DNA of 64,000 nt from Pantoea cypripedii (GCF_011395035.1 NZ_CP024769.1:224443-288442); one strand, 5' to 3'; positions 43,018 to 51,895 are shown, numbered from the stretch's first letter. Notes: generated from the letters alone by a model not told the origin. Translations and numbers: made by a program.

Positions 43018-44193
43018 ATGACGAAGATATTGAATAATGACGCTGAAGCGCTTGACGCGGCGCGCCATCTGGCAGAGCAGGCAAAAGCGGGTGCTGTAGA
43101 GCGTGATCAACAACGTATTTATCCCACCGCATTGCTGAATGAATTTACCCGGCTGGGCCTGGGAAGTATGAGTGTGCCTCGTCAGTTTGGTGGGGCCGGT
43201 TTATCATTTCAGACCGTGGCGGAAATATTCCGCCTGATTTCTGCCAGCGATCCGTCGCTGGGGCAAATCCCACAAAATCATTTTGGTTTGATTCAGTTCA
43301 TTCTTGGGGAAGGGACGACAGAACAGCAGCAGCGCCTGCTGGGTGCCGTGGTGAGTGGTAAGCGGCTGGGCAATGGCGGACCAGAAAAAAACACCCGTCA
43401 TACCCGTGATGTGCAGGCGAAGCTAGTGACAACGTCACAAGGGCTGCAACTTACCGGTGAGAAATTCTACTCAACCGGGGCGTTATTCGCTGACATCCTG
43501 GTGACCACGGCGCTTCTTGATGATCAGCCGGTGATGGCGTTTATCCCGCAGCCAGCCACTGGCGTTGAAATCGTTGATGACTGGTCGGGGATGGGGCAGC
43601 GCACCACCGCCAGTGGCACGGTGCGGTTGCAGCAGGTTGCAGTTGACCCCCAACTGGTGATGCCGTTGCCCGCGCCGGAAAAACCCACCTTGCGCGGTGC
43701 GGTATCCCAGTTAATTCAGGCAGCGATTGATGCCGGTATCGCCCAGGGTGCGCTGGATGATGCGCTGACGTTTGTACACAGCAGTTCACGTCCGTGGGTG
43801 GATGCCGGTGTCAGTCGTAATGCTGACGATCCTTACATCATTGCTGATGTGGGCCGACTCAGCACCGAACTGACGGCGGCAAATGCCTTGCTGGCGCGTG
43901 CCGCGCGGGTGCTGGATAGCATCGATCAACAATCGCTGACTGTGGAAAACTGTGCACAGGCGTCGATTGCGGTCGCAGAAGCCAAAGTGCTGACCACCGA
44001 GGTTGCGCTGCATGCCAGTGAAAAGTTGCTCGAATGGGGAGGCAGCCGTGCCACTTTGCTGCGGCATGGTCTTGATCGCCACTGGCGCAATGCGCGCACC
44101 CACACCCTGCACGACCCGGTGCGCTGGAAAACCCATGCCATTGGCAACTACTACCTCAATGCAGTGCTACCGGCACGCCATGCCTGGATTTAA
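43018..44193 (+). CDS. SfnB/DszC-like acyl-CoA dehydrogenase-fold flavin monooxygenase (copy 1)
   Basis: 391 residues with the acyl-CoA dehydrogenase fold but features of the sulfur-acquisition group SfnB/DszC: SDPSLGQIPQNHFGLIQFIL, TGEKFYSTGALFADILVTTALL, DDWSGMGQRTTASGTV and the late HGLDRHWRNARTHTLHDPVRWK. Members use reduced flavin and O2 on sulfones, sulfides or similar sulfur compounds. It is the first gene of a six-gene operon with a paralogue, a DszA-type monooxygenase and a MetQNI-like transporter. Ribosome site before the ATG is weak. Confidence 0.83.
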   Translation: MTKILNNDAEALDAARHLAEQAKAGAVERDQQRIYPTALLNEFTRLGLGSMSVPRQFGGAGLSFQTVAEIFRLISASDPSLGQIPQNHFGLIQFILGEGTTEQQQRLLGAVVSGKRLGNGGPEKNTRHTRDVQAKLVTTSQGLQLTGEKFYSTGALFADILVTTALLDDQPVMAFIPQPATGVEIVDDWSGMGQRTTASGTVRLQQVAVDPQLVMPLPAPEKPTLRGAVSQLIQAAIDAGIAQGALDDALTFVHSSSRPWVDAGVSRNADDPYIIADVGRLSTELTAANALLARAARVLDSIDQQSLTVENCAQASIAVAEAKVLTTEVALHASEKLLEWGGSRATLLRHGLDRHWRNARTHTLHDPVRWKTHAIGNYYLNAVLPARHAWI

Positions 44194-44202
44194 GGAACAA
44201 CC

Positions 44203-45393
44203 ATGACGCAGGTTCAGCCCAAACAACCCGCTACACGCCTTGCTGATGCGCAACAGGCGCTGGCGGCAGCGCAACAACTGGCAGCGCAGTATCGGCACGA
44301 TGCCGCGCTGCGTGACCGCGAACGCCAGCTACCCCACGCCGAGTTGCAGCAGTTCTTCGCGGCGGGTCTGGGGGCGATTACCGTGCCACGGGCGTTTGGT
44401 GGGATAGCTATTGCCTCGGGGCAACTGGCGCAGATTGTCGCCACCCTCAGTGAGGCGGATGCTGCCATCGGCCAGGTGCCGCAAAATCACTTCTACGCGC
44501 TGGAAGTGCTGCGCGTTAATGGCAGCCCGGCGCAGCAGCAGCGCTTATATGACGAAGTGCTGGCTGGGGTGCATCTGGGAAATGCGCTGGCAGAATTTGG
44601 TTCCCCGACGGCGCACCAGCGCAGTACGCGCATCGCCGATGGAAGGCTGAACGGCAGCAAGTTTTACGCCACCGGCGCGCTGTTTGCTGACCGTATCCCC
44701 ACCGCAGCGCGCGGTGATGATGATAAAGAACAACTGGTATTTGTCCCGCGCCTTCAGGCGGGTGTCACGGTTATCGATGACTGGAGTGGCTTTGGCCAGC
44801 GGACTACCGGCAGCGGTAGCGTACAGTTTGTGGATGTGGCCGTCAGCGCTGCGGATGTAGTGCCGTTCCAGACCGCTTTTGAGCGACCCACAGCGGTTGG
44901 CCCCTTTGCCCAGATCCTGCACGCGGCAATCGATCAGGGTATCGCCCGGGCGGCCTTTAACGACATGCTGGATTTTCTGCGTCATCGCGCGCGTCCGTGG
45001 CCGGACAGCGGCGTGGATCGCGCCGTTGATGACCCGCTGACGCTGGACCGCACCGGTCGCCTCGCAGCGCGTTTATCCGCCGGTGATGCGCTACTGGCAT
45101 TGGCGGGGGACGCTGTCGATAGCGCACAACGTCACCCCACAGCCGAAAGCGTGGCGACGGCCTCAATTGAGGTGGCGAAAGCGCGGGCGTGGACCACGGA
45201 AGTGGCGCTGGAAGCGGGTAATTTGCTATTCGAATTGGGCGGCTCGCGGGCCAGCCTGCGTGAGCATAATCTTGATCGCCACTGGCGCAATGCGCGCACC
45301 CACACCCTGCACGATCCGGTGCGCTGGAAATATCCGGCGATTGGTAACTATCTGCTGAATGGCGTGTTACCGCCGCGTCGGGGGACCTTATGA
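44203..45393 (+). CDS. SfnB/DszC-like flavin monooxygenase (copy 2)
   Basis: 396 residues, paralogous to copy 1 (QVPQNHFYALEVL, NGSKFYATGALFADRIPTAA, DDWSGFGQRTTGSGSV, NLDRHWRNARTHTLHDPVRWK). It starts after TAAGGAACAACC, nine bases behind copy 1, and shares four bases with the next gene. A 60-base stretch near the 3' end is identical to copy 1 at 59 positions although the rest has diverged. Two copies may divide substrates or form a heteromer. Confidence 0.83.
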   Translation: MTQVQPKQPATRLADAQQALAAAQQLAAQYRHDAALRDRERQLPHAELQQFFAAGLGAITVPRAFGGIAIASGQLAQIVATLSEADAAIGQVPQNHFYALEVLRVNGSPAQQQRLYDEVLAGVHLGNALAEFGSPTAHQRSTRIADGRLNGSKFYATGALFADRIPTAARGDDDKEQLVFVPRLQAGVTVIDDWSGFGQRTTGSGSVQFVDVAVSAADVVPFQTAFERPTAVGPFAQILHAAIDQGIARAAFNDMLDFLRHRARPWPDSGVDRAVDDPLTLDRTGRLAARLSAGDALLALAGDAVDSAQRHPTAESVATASIEVAKARAWTTEVALEAGNLLFELGGSRASLREHNLDRHWRNARTHTLHDPVRWKYPAIGNYLLNGVLPPRRGTL

Positions 45394-46751
45394 GCCACAA
45401 GCAGATCCTGCTGAACGCTTTCAATATGAACTGCGTGGGTCATATCCATCACGGCATGTGGACCCATCCGCAGGATCGTTCCGTCGATTTTAATTCACTG
45501 ACCTACTGGACCGATCTCGCTCGCCTGCTGGAGCGCGGCTTATTCGATGGCATTTTTATCGCCGACATCCTCGGCGTCTACGACGTCTATCAGCAGGGCA
45601 TCAATCTCACGGCCAGTGAGTCGATCCAGTTGCCGGTGAACGACCCGCTGATGCTGGTCTCGGCGATGGCTGGCGTCACGCAGCATTTGGGGTTCGGCGT
45701 CACCGCCAACCTGAGTTATGAAGCGCCATACCCTTTTGCCCGCCGCCTTTCGACGCTCGATCATCTGACGCAGGGGCGCATCGGCTGGAATATCGTCACC
45801 GGCTATCTCGACAGCGCCGCGCGGGCGATGGGGCAGCGCCAGTTGCTGGGCCACGATCGCCGCTACGATCAAGCCGATGAATTCCTGGACGTGGTGTATC
45901 AGCTGTGGGAAGGCAGCTGGCAGGACGATGCGCTGGTGGTGGATCGGCAACGGCGGCTGTACGCCGATGCGCAGAAAATTCATCAGATAAACCATCAGGG
46001 TGAGTTTTATCAGGTACAGGGTTATCACCTGAGTAGCCCGTCTCCGCAGCGCACACCGTTGTTATTTCAGGCGGGCAGCTCGGCGCGAGGCATGCAATTT
46101 GCGGCGCGCCACGCCGAATGTAGTTTTGTTAACGCCAGTTCCCCGGCGGCAATGCGCCAGCAAACGCAACGCCTGCGCCAGGCGGCAGTGGATGCCGGGC
46201 GGCTGGCTGAGGATCTGCGCATTTTTATGGGGGTCAGCGTGATCGTCGCCCCCACCGAGCGTGAGGCTCAGGAGAAATATCGCAGCTACCTCGCCTATGC
46301 CAGCCCGGAGGCGGGGATAGCCCACTTTTCCAGTTCGATTGGCATGGATCTGGCCGCCTTTGAGCTTGATGAGCCGATTACCAGTGGCGACACGCGCGCA
46401 ATTGAGTCGGTAAGTAAAGCCTACAACGGCTGGACGCGTCGGCGTTTGCTGGAGCAACACGCGATGGGCAGCCGTTATCCGCTGGTGATTGGCAATCCGG
46501 CACAGGTGGCGGAGCGACTGATTAACTGGATCGACGAGGGCGATATTGATGGTTTTAATCTGACGCGCATCCTCAACCCGCAAAGTTATCAGGATTTTAT
46601 TGACCTGGTGGTACCGGAACTTCAGCAGCGCGGACGTTATAAAACCGCGTATCAGCCCGGTTCACTGCGTAAAAAGATTTTTCAGCATCAGGACCGTCTG
46701 CCCGACCGCCATCCGGCGGCACGCTGGCGGCCTGGAATCAACCTTCGTTAA
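45390..46751 (+). CDS. NtaA/SnaA/DszA-family FMN-dependent monooxygenase
   Basis: 453 residues of the luciferase-like superfamily, with NtaA/DszA landmarks: LLNAFNMNCVGHIHHGMWTHP, NSLTYWTDLARLLERGLFDGIFIADILGVYD, STLDHLTQGRIGWNIVTGYLDSAARAMG, SPQRTPLLFQAGSSARGMQFAARHAE and GFNLTRILNPQSYQDFIDLVVPELQQRG. It needs reduced FMN from a reductase not encoded here. In concert with the SfnB-like proteins it would cleave C-S or C-N bonds to free sulfite or an amine. ATGA overlap with the preceding gene. Confidence 0.86.
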   Translation: MSHKQILLNAFNMNCVGHIHHGMWTHPQDRSVDFNSLTYWTDLARLLERGLFDGIFIADILGVYDVYQQGINLTASESIQLPVNDPLMLVSAMAGVTQHLGFGVTANLSYEAPYPFARRLSTLDHLTQGRIGWNIVTGYLDSAARAMGQRQLLGHDRRYDQADEFLDVVYQLWEGSWQDDALVVDRQRRLYADAQKIHQINHQGEFYQVQGYHLSSPSPQRTPLLFQAGSSARGMQFAARHAECSFVNASSPAAMRQQTQRLRQAAVDAGRLAEDLRIFMGVSVIVAPTEREAQEKYRSYLAYASPEAGIAHFSSSIGMDLAAFELDEPITSGDTRAIESVSKAYNGWTRRRLLEQHAMGSRYPLVIGNPAQVAERLINWIDEGDIDGFNLTRILNPQSYQDFIDLVVPELQQRGRYKTAYQPGSLRKKIFQHQDRLPDRHPAARWRPGINLR

Positions 46752-46774
46752 TCCATTTATCTCAGGGAATTGCT

Positions 46775-47572
46775 ATGAAAATTGCGTTAACACTGGCCGC
46801 CGCATTGCTGGCCGTAAGCTCGCTGGCGAGTGCTGCGAATTATAGTGGCCCGTTAAAAGTCGGCACTACGGCGGCCTTTGCACCGCCGCTGGAAACCGCC
46901 GTTGCAGAAGCGAAAAAACAGGGGCTTGATGTTCAGCTGGTGGAGTTTACCGACTGGACCGCACCGAACGTCAGCGTGGAAAATGGCGATATCGATGTCA
47001 ATTTATTCCAGCACAAACCTTTCCTTGAAAACGCCAACAAAGAGGGCGGTTTCCATCTGGTGCCTTACGCGCCCGCCATCATCAATAACATCGGCCTGTA
47101 CTCGAAAAAACATACTTCGCTGGACCAGATCCCGCAGGGCGGCACGGTAGCCATTGCCAATGACCCCATTAACGGTGCACGCGGTCTGCTGCTGTTGCAG
47201 AAGGCCGGGTTGATTAGCTTAAAACCGGGCGTCGGCCTCAAAGCCACCGTCGATGATATTGCCAGCAATCCAAAAGATTTGAAGATTATCGAAGTCGAGG
47301 CGGTACAGCTGTCGCGCTCACTGGATGAAGTTGATCTGGCACAGGGCTATCCACACTATCTGCGCCTGGCGAAAACCATCGATCCGGAAAAAGCCTTGCT
47401 GTTTGATGGCCTGGAACACCCGGAGTATGTCATTCAGTTCGTGATTCGTGATGGTCATCAGGACGACCCGCGTCTGGCGAAGTTCGTCGACATTTACCAG
47501 CATTCGCCGGTGGTGCGCGCCAAACTGGACAGCTTCTATGGCAAGTTGTACCAGCCAGGCTGGAGCCAGTAA
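46775..47572 (+). CDS. MetQ-like (NlpA family) substrate-binding protein without lipobox
   Basis: 265 residues. The signal peptide (MKIALTLAAALLAVSSLASA) is a plain Sec type; there is no Cys anywhere in the protein, so it is not a lipoprotein as typical MetQ/NlpA is. The mature part has KVGTTAAFAPPLETAVAEAKKQGLDVQLVEFTDWTAPNVSVENGDIDVNLFQHKPFLENANKE and the methionine-pocket-like INNIGLYSKKHTSLDQIPQGGTVAIANDPINGARGLLLLQKAGLI. It probably binds an organosulfur compound or methionine derivative for the MetNI-like pair encoded next. Confidence 0.85.
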   Translation: MKIALTLAAALLAVSSLASAANYSGPLKVGTTAAFAPPLETAVAEAKKQGLDVQLVEFTDWTAPNVSVENGDIDVNLFQHKPFLENANKEGGFHLVPYAPAIINNIGLYSKKHTSLDQIPQGGTVAIANDPINGARGLLLLQKAGLISLKPGVGLKATVDDIASNPKDLKIIEVEAVQLSRSLDEVDLAQGYPHYLRLAKTIDPEKALLFDGLEHPEYVIQFVIRDGHQDDPRLAKFVDIYQHSPVVRAKLDSFYGKLYQPGWSQ

Positions 47573-47574
47573 GT

Positions 47575-48675
47575 ATGGTCAGCCTGACATTGCCCGGCGA
47601 ACAGGATGCCTTGCTGGAACCCACTCGCGAGGGATCGGGCAAGGTACATGTGCAGATCCGCGACTTAACGAAACGCTACGCCGGGCAGGCGCAGGAGGCG
47701 TTGAAGAACGTCAGTCTGCAGGTTAAGCGTGGTGAGATCTTCGGCATCATTGGCCGCAGCGGTGCCGGTAAGTCTACGCTGATCCGCTGCCTCAATCGGC
47801 TGGAAGCGCCGACGGCCGGGCAGGTGGTTATCGACGGGATCGATCTTGGCACACTGAGCGATCGCGAACTGGTGCAGTGGCGACGCCGCACCGGCATGAT
47901 CTTCCAGCACTTCAATTTGTTGTCGGCGAAAACGGTGCGCGAAAACATCGAGCTGCCGATGAAGGTGGCCGGGGTGCCAGCGGCACAACGTCAGCGCAAA
48001 GTTGATGAATTGCTGGCGCTGGTGGGGCTGGAACAACGCCAGCACGCCTGGCCCGCGCAACTTTCGGGTGGGCAAAAGCAGCGCGTCGGCATTGCCCGCG
48101 CGCTGGTGCATGACCCGGAATTGCTGCTGTGTGATGAGGCTACCTCGGCACTGGACCCGGAAACCACCCGCGCCATTCTGGCGTTGCTAAAGAAAATCAA
48201 TCAGCAGCGTCATATCACCATCGTGCTAATCACCCATGAAATGGATGTGGTGCACGACCTTTGCCATCAGGTGGCGGTGATCGATCAGGGCGAAATTATC
48301 GAACGTGGCCCGGTGTGGCAGGTATACAGCGATCCGCAGCAGGAAACCACCCGTCAGCTGCTTAACCCGCAGCATCAGGCGCTGCCGGAAAATCTTGTGC
48401 CCCTGCTCACACCACAACGTCAGCAGGCCGATTCTCGCTTGCTGGTGCGGCTGCGCTACACCGGACAGGGCGCGTTACCGGATATCGGCGCACTCAGCCA
48501 GCGTGTTGCAGGGCAGGTGACCTTGCTGTTTAGCGCGATTGAATGGGTAGAAAACAAGCCCACTGGCCAGCTGCTGGTGCTGCTGGATGCGCTTCATGAC
48601 AAGACGGACGCGCAGCTGGCATTGAGCGGCATTGCCGACCAACTGGAGATAGCAGGTTATGTCACTGGGCTTTGA
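47575..48675 (+). CDS. MetN-like ABC transporter ATPase with C-terminal NIL domain
   Basis: 366 residues. Walker A GRSGAGKSTLIRCLNRLEAP near residue 60, Q-loop TGMIFQHFNLLSAKTV, signature LSGGQKQRVGIARALVHDP, Walker B LLLCDEATSALDPETT and ITHEMDVVHDLC. Residues about 285-366 form a NIL regulatory domain, which in MetN senses methionine and shuts transport. An N-terminal extension of about 20 residues is unlike MetN of E. coli. The gene starts three bases after the binding protein stop and overlaps the permease gene by 17. Confidence 0.86.
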   Translation: MVSLTLPGEQDALLEPTREGSGKVHVQIRDLTKRYAGQAQEALKNVSLQVKRGEIFGIIGRSGAGKSTLIRCLNRLEAPTAGQVVIDGIDLGTLSDRELVQWRRRTGMIFQHFNLLSAKTVRENIELPMKVAGVPAAQRQRKVDELLALVGLEQRQHAWPAQLSGGQKQRVGIARALVHDPELLLCDEATSALDPETTRAILALLKKINQQRHITIVLITHEMDVVHDLCHQVAVIDQGEIIERGPVWQVYSDPQQETTRQLLNPQHQALPENLVPLLTPQRQQADSRLLVRLRYTGQGALPDIGALSQRVAGQVTLLFSAIEWVENKPTGQLLVLLDALHDKTDAQLALSGIADQLEIAGYVTGL

Positions 48676-49309
48676 ACGTTTATGGACCGGGTTGCTGGAT
48701 ACGCTGTTAATGGTAGGGGTGTCGTCGCTGTTTGCGCTGGCACTGGGGTTACCAATGGCGGTGATCCTGGTGGTGACAGGGCGGGGTGACCTGTTCCCGA
48801 ATCCGCTACTGAATCGCCTGCTTGGCTGGCTGGTGAATCTGTTTCGATCCATCCCGTTCCTGATTCTGATGGTGGCCCTGATTCCATTTACCCGCTGGGT
48901 TGTGGGCACCACTTATGGCGTATGGGCAGCGACAGTGCCGCTGACGCTGGCGGCGACCCCTTTTTTTGCGCGGATTGCCGAAGTGAGCCTGCGCGAAGTG
49001 GATAAAGGGCTGACGGAAGCGGCACAGGCGATGGGATTCCACCGCTGGCATATTGTCTGGCACGTCTTGCTGCCGGAAGCTCGCCCCGGCATTGTTAGCG
49101 GTTTTACCATCACCCTGGTGACCATGATTAACGCCTCCGCGATGGCCGGGGCGATTGGTGCGGGCGGTCTGGGTGATCTCGCCTATCGCTACGGTTATCA
49201 GCGCTTTGATATGCAGGTGATGTTGACGGTGATTGTGGTGCTGGTGGCACTGGTCACCCTGCTGCAATTCTTTGGTGACCGCTTATCCCGCCGACTGAAT
49301 CATCGTTAA
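48659..49309 (+). CDS. MetI-like ABC transporter permease
   Basis: 216 residues, five or six membrane segments. It begins SLGFERLWTGLLDTLLMVGVSSLFALALGLPMAVILVV, with NLFRSIPFLILMVALIPFTRWVVGT and the EAA loop EVDKGLTEAAQAMGFHRWHIVWHVLLPEARPGIVSG, then INASAMAGAIGAGGLGDLAYRYGYQRF, all characteristic of MetI. Last gene of the operon; it converges with four bases of overlap on a LysR gene. Confidence 0.87.
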   Translation: MSLGFERLWTGLLDTLLMVGVSSLFALALGLPMAVILVVTGRGDLFPNPLLNRLLGWLVNLFRSIPFLILMVALIPFTRWVVGTTYGVWAATVPLTLAATPFFARIAEVSLREVDKGLTEAAQAMGFHRWHIVWHVLLPEARPGIVSGFTITLVTMINASAMAGAIGAGGLGDLAYRYGYQRFDMQVMLTVIVVLVALVTLLQFFGDRLSRRLNHR

Positions 49310-50208
49310 CGAATGGGCAGCTGGCTGAGGGCGCTGAGCAACGCATCTACCTTCGGCAATAACTGTTTGCGGCGCGGCCAGACCAGGGTCAGCGCCAGCC
49401 CATCGGGCTGATGAGCGGGCAGGATAATCTCCAGCTCTCCACGCGCCAGTTGCTCACGCACCAGCCATGAGGGCATTTGCCCGACCCCCAGCCCGGCGCA
49501 CACTGCCTGCACCTGTGCATCCACATCTCCCAATGCCATCCGGTACGGTACGTTGCGCCATTGCAGATGGCCGTCTTCCGCCTGCAACAGCCAGGGTTTG
49601 GTGCTGCCATCCACGCGTTCGTACATAATTGCCCGATGTTGCATCAGCTGGGCGATATCGGCCGGTCGCCCGATGCGTGCCAGATAATCTGGCGCGGCGC
49701 AGAATACCATCCGCTCACGTCCCATCTGACGACAACCCAGTGAGGTGGGCAGATCCGGGGTGTCACCGATGCGCACCGCCACATCAATCCCTTCTTCAAA
49801 CAAATCGACAAAACGATCGGAGAAACTCAGGCTGAGTTCCAGCTCCTGATGTTGCTGGCAAAAGGGCATCAGCAGTGGCATCACCGCCAGGCGGCCGTAG
49901 GTGTTTGGCACTGCCAGACGCAACCGGCCGGAAGGAATCGTGCGCTGCGCTGCCAGCACCGCTTCAGCCTCCGCCAGCTCTTCCATAATACGGATACAGG
50001 TTTGATAGTAAGCGCTGCCTGCATCAGTCAGTTTCAGGCTTCGCGTGGTACGTTCCAGCAGGCGCGAGCCAAGGCGCGTTTCCAGGCGGGTAACGCTTTT
50101 GCTGATCGCTGAACCTGTGAGGTGCAGCCGTTCCGCTGCGGCGGCAAAGCTGCCACTTTCCACGCTGGCAACAAAGGGGACGATGTCCTTCAGACGTTGA
50201 TCGTGCAT
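49306..50208 (-). CDS. LysR-family transcriptional regulator
   Basis: 300 residues, beginning MHDQRLKDIVPFVASVESGSFAAAAERLHLTGSAISKSVTRLETRLG, a CrgA/DmlR-clade LTTR with the effector domain LRLAVPNTYGRLAVMPLLMPFC and CAGLGVGQMPSWLVREQLARGELE. Its start is about 100 bases from the PRISE-like SDR gene, transcribed the other way, and that SDR is its probable target. Confidence 0.87.
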   Translation of the reverse strand: MHDQRLKDIVPFVASVESGSFAAAAERLHLTGSAISKSVTRLETRLGSRLLERTTRSLKLTDAGSAYYQTCIRIMEELAEAEAVLAAQRTIPSGRLRLAVPNTYGRLAVMPLLMPFCQQHQELELSLSFSDRFVDLFEEGIDVAVRIGDTPDLPTSLGCRQMGRERMVFCAAPDYLARIGRPADIAQLMQHRAIMYERVDGSTKPWLLQAEDGHLQWRNVPYRMALGDVDAQVQAVCAGLGVGQMPSWLVREQLARGELEIILPAHQPDGLALTLVWPRRKQLLPKVDALLSALSQLPIR

Positions 50209-50308
50209 CGATTCATGAATCCAGGTTGGTAATGATGTGAATTAATGCCAGAGATAGGAATTTAATTCTCTATTACGCTAATGATTACGCAAACTGAGGA
50301 GAATTGAA

Positions 50309-51373
50309 ATGCAAAAGCAGGCGTTAATTGTCGGTATCAGCGGTGTGATTGGGCGCGCGCTGGCGGAGAAGCTGTTAAGCGAGGGCTGGCAGGTGACGGG
50401 CCTGTCGCGTGGGCGTGGGGCGGTGCCGGAGGGCTGCCGCAGCCTGACGGCAGATCTGACCGATGCGGATGCGGTCAATGCGGCACTGACCGGGGCGAAA
50501 CCGGATGCGCTGTTTTTTAGCGTCTGGTCGCGCCAGGAGAATGAAAAAGAGAATATCCGCGTCAACGGCGGCATGGTGCGCAACGTGATTAACGCGCTGG
50601 GCGATCGTTTGCAGGGCGCGCATGTGGCGCTGGTCACCGGGCTGAAACACTATCTTGGGCCATTCGAAGCTTACGGCAAAGGGGCCGTACCGGTCACGCC
50701 TTTCCGCGAAGAACAGGGCCGTCAGCCAGTCGATAATTTCTACTACGCGCAGGAAGATGAGATCTTTGCCGGGGCGGAGAAATTTGGCTATCGCTGGAGC
50801 GTACATCGCCCCCATACCATCATCGGCTACGCACTGGGTAACGCGATGAACATGGGCCAGACGCTGGCAGTGTATGCCACGTTGTGTCGTGAAAAGGGCT
50901 GGCCGTTTATTTTCCCCGGGTCAACGGAACAATGGAACGGTCTGGCGGATGTGACCGATGCCGGTTTGCTGGCGGAGCAACTGCTGTGGGCGGCAACCTC
51001 TCCTGCTGCGGCTAATCAGGATTTTAATGCGGTGAACGGTGATGTGTTCCGCTGGAACTGGCTGTGGCCGCGTCTGGCGAACTATTTCGCTATCGAGGCG
51101 GCAGCGTATCCGGCGCAGATGATGCCGCTGGAAGGGCGAATGCAGGACGCAGCGGCGGCATGGCGTGACATTGCCCAGCGCGATGGGTTGCGCGAAGCCG
51201 ATATCAACAAGCTCGCCTCGTGGTGGCATACCGACGCCGATCTGGGCCGTCCGATGGAAGCTTTCACGGATATGAGCAAGAGTCGCAAGGCCGGGTTTAG
51301 CGGGTATCGCAGTACGCTGGATTCGTTTATTCAGTTGTTCGATAAATTAAAGGCGGAGCGAGTGATTCCGTAA
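50309..51373 (+). CDS. PRISE-like short-chain dehydrogenase/reductase
   Basis: 354 residues. The N-terminal NADP loop reads LIVGISGVIGRALAEKLL, and the body has FYYAQEDEIF, VHRPHTIIGYALGNAMNMGQTLAVYATLCRE, and GDVFRWNWLWPRLANYF, which is the pattern of progesterone 5-beta-reductase/iridoid synthase-like SDRs. These reduce enones and other activated C=C bonds. Bacterial members are uncharacterised and the substrate here is unknown. The ATG follows TGAGGAGAA, and a divergent LysR gene probably regulates it. Confidence 0.84.
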   Translation: MQKQALIVGISGVIGRALAEKLLSEGWQVTGLSRGRGAVPEGCRSLTADLTDADAVNAALTGAKPDALFFSVWSRQENEKENIRVNGGMVRNVINALGDRLQGAHVALVTGLKHYLGPFEAYGKGAVPVTPFREEQGRQPVDNFYYAQEDEIFAGAEKFGYRWSVHRPHTIIGYALGNAMNMGQTLAVYATLCREKGWPFIFPGSTEQWNGLADVTDAGLLAEQLLWAATSPAAANQDFNAVNGDVFRWNWLWPRLANYFAIEAAAYPAQMMPLEGRMQDAAAAWRDIAQRDGLREADINKLASWWHTDADLGRPMEAFTDMSKSRKAGFSGYRSTLDSFIQLFDKLKAERVIP

Positions 51374-51483
51374 CGTTGCATAAGAATCTGTCACGGATCG
51401 CAGAACTCAGAAAAAAACACGGATTAGCGTAACGCAGTAGATAAAAATTTGGGATAAGTCAGACAGTTGGATTAGAATCGCGA

Positions 51484-51497
51484 CGGGTGCTTGAGGC
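51484..51497 (+). other. Presumed 5' end (tac element) of the hok mRNA
   Basis: CGGGTGCTTGAGGC resembles the 5' end of enteric hok messages and is complementary, apart from one bulged T, to GCCTCAATGCACCCG at 51861-51875. That is the tac/fbi long-range pairing which keeps full-length hok mRNA inactive until its 3' end is trimmed. Confidence 0.6.
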
Positions 51498-51524
51498 TTT
51501 CTGCCTTAAGCATTTGCCAACGGC

Positions 51525-51580
51525 GGAAAGAGAAAAGCCCCAGTTAACATATGACGTCTTGCAGGACGTTTAATATTAAG
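51525..51580 (-). ncRNA. sok: Probable Sok antisense RNA
   Basis: The minus strand opposite the mok start ends GGGGCTTTTCTC, like the 3' end of known Sok RNAs, preceded by the hairpin ACGTC-CTGCAA-GACGT. Sok would pair with the mok start region and block mok and therefore hok translation. Ends are estimates; a TTAATATTAAAC stretch is the best -10 candidate. Confidence 0.45.
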
Positions 51581-51658
51581 CTGAGGCCACTTCTTAACGC
51601 CACACACGTTAAAAGTAGCCTCTTACGGACCTTCGGGTCAAGGAGAAGTAGGCTATGA
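51551..51658 (+). CDS. mok: Mok-like 35-residue overlapping reading frame
   Basis: The frame begins MTSCRTFNIKLRP and ends SRRSRL, its TGA overlapping the hok ATG (ATGA). This is the arrangement of mok in hok/mok/sok loci, where translation of mok is needed for translation of hok. The peptide itself need not have a function. It is too short for ordinary gene callers. Confidence 0.65.
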   Translation: MTSCRTFNIKLRPLLNATHVKSSLLRTFGSRRSRL

Positions 51659-51810
51659 AGCAGCATAGGGCGTTTCTTGTCGCGCTGATCGTAATCTGTA
51701 CCACCGTTTTGATGGTGGTGCTGGTTTTGAGGAAAGACCTTTGTGAGGTCCGAATCAGAACGGGCAATACGGAGGTCGCTGTCTTCACTACCTGTGAATC
51801 TGTCAAGTAA
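51655..51810 (+). CDS. hok: Hok/Gef-family small membrane toxin
   Basis: 51 residues: a single membrane helix (LVALIVICTTVLMVVLVL) and the periplasmic tail RKDLCEVRIRTGNTEVAVFTTCE, very close to HokC (Gef) and HokD (RelF) of E. coli. The tail keeps the conserved Cys of DLCE but has CES where others have YES, adding a second Cys. Expression would depolarise the inner membrane and kill the cell. The ATG follows CAAGGAGAAG. With mok, the Sok antisense and the tac/fbi pairing, this looks like a complete type I toxin-antitoxin locus. Confidence 0.85.
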   Translation: MKQHRAFLVALIVICTTVLMVVLVLRKDLCEVRIRTGNTEVAVFTTCESVK

Positions 51811-51817
51811 GAGACCC

Positions 51818-51875
51818 GGCGGGGAGTGTTCCCCGCCAACTCTTGAGGTTGTTGCGGCTGGCCTCAATGCACCCG
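51818..51875 (+). other. 3' hairpin and fold-back (fbi) element of the hok mRNA
   Basis: A perfect 8-bp stem GGCGGGGA / TCCCCGCC with a 4-base loop is followed by GCCTCAATGCACCCG (51861-51875), complementary to the 5' end of the message. It matches the position of the fold-back inhibition element in hok mRNAs. Confidence 0.55.
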
Positions 51876-51895
51876 TTCCTCAACATTCGTCCCGT

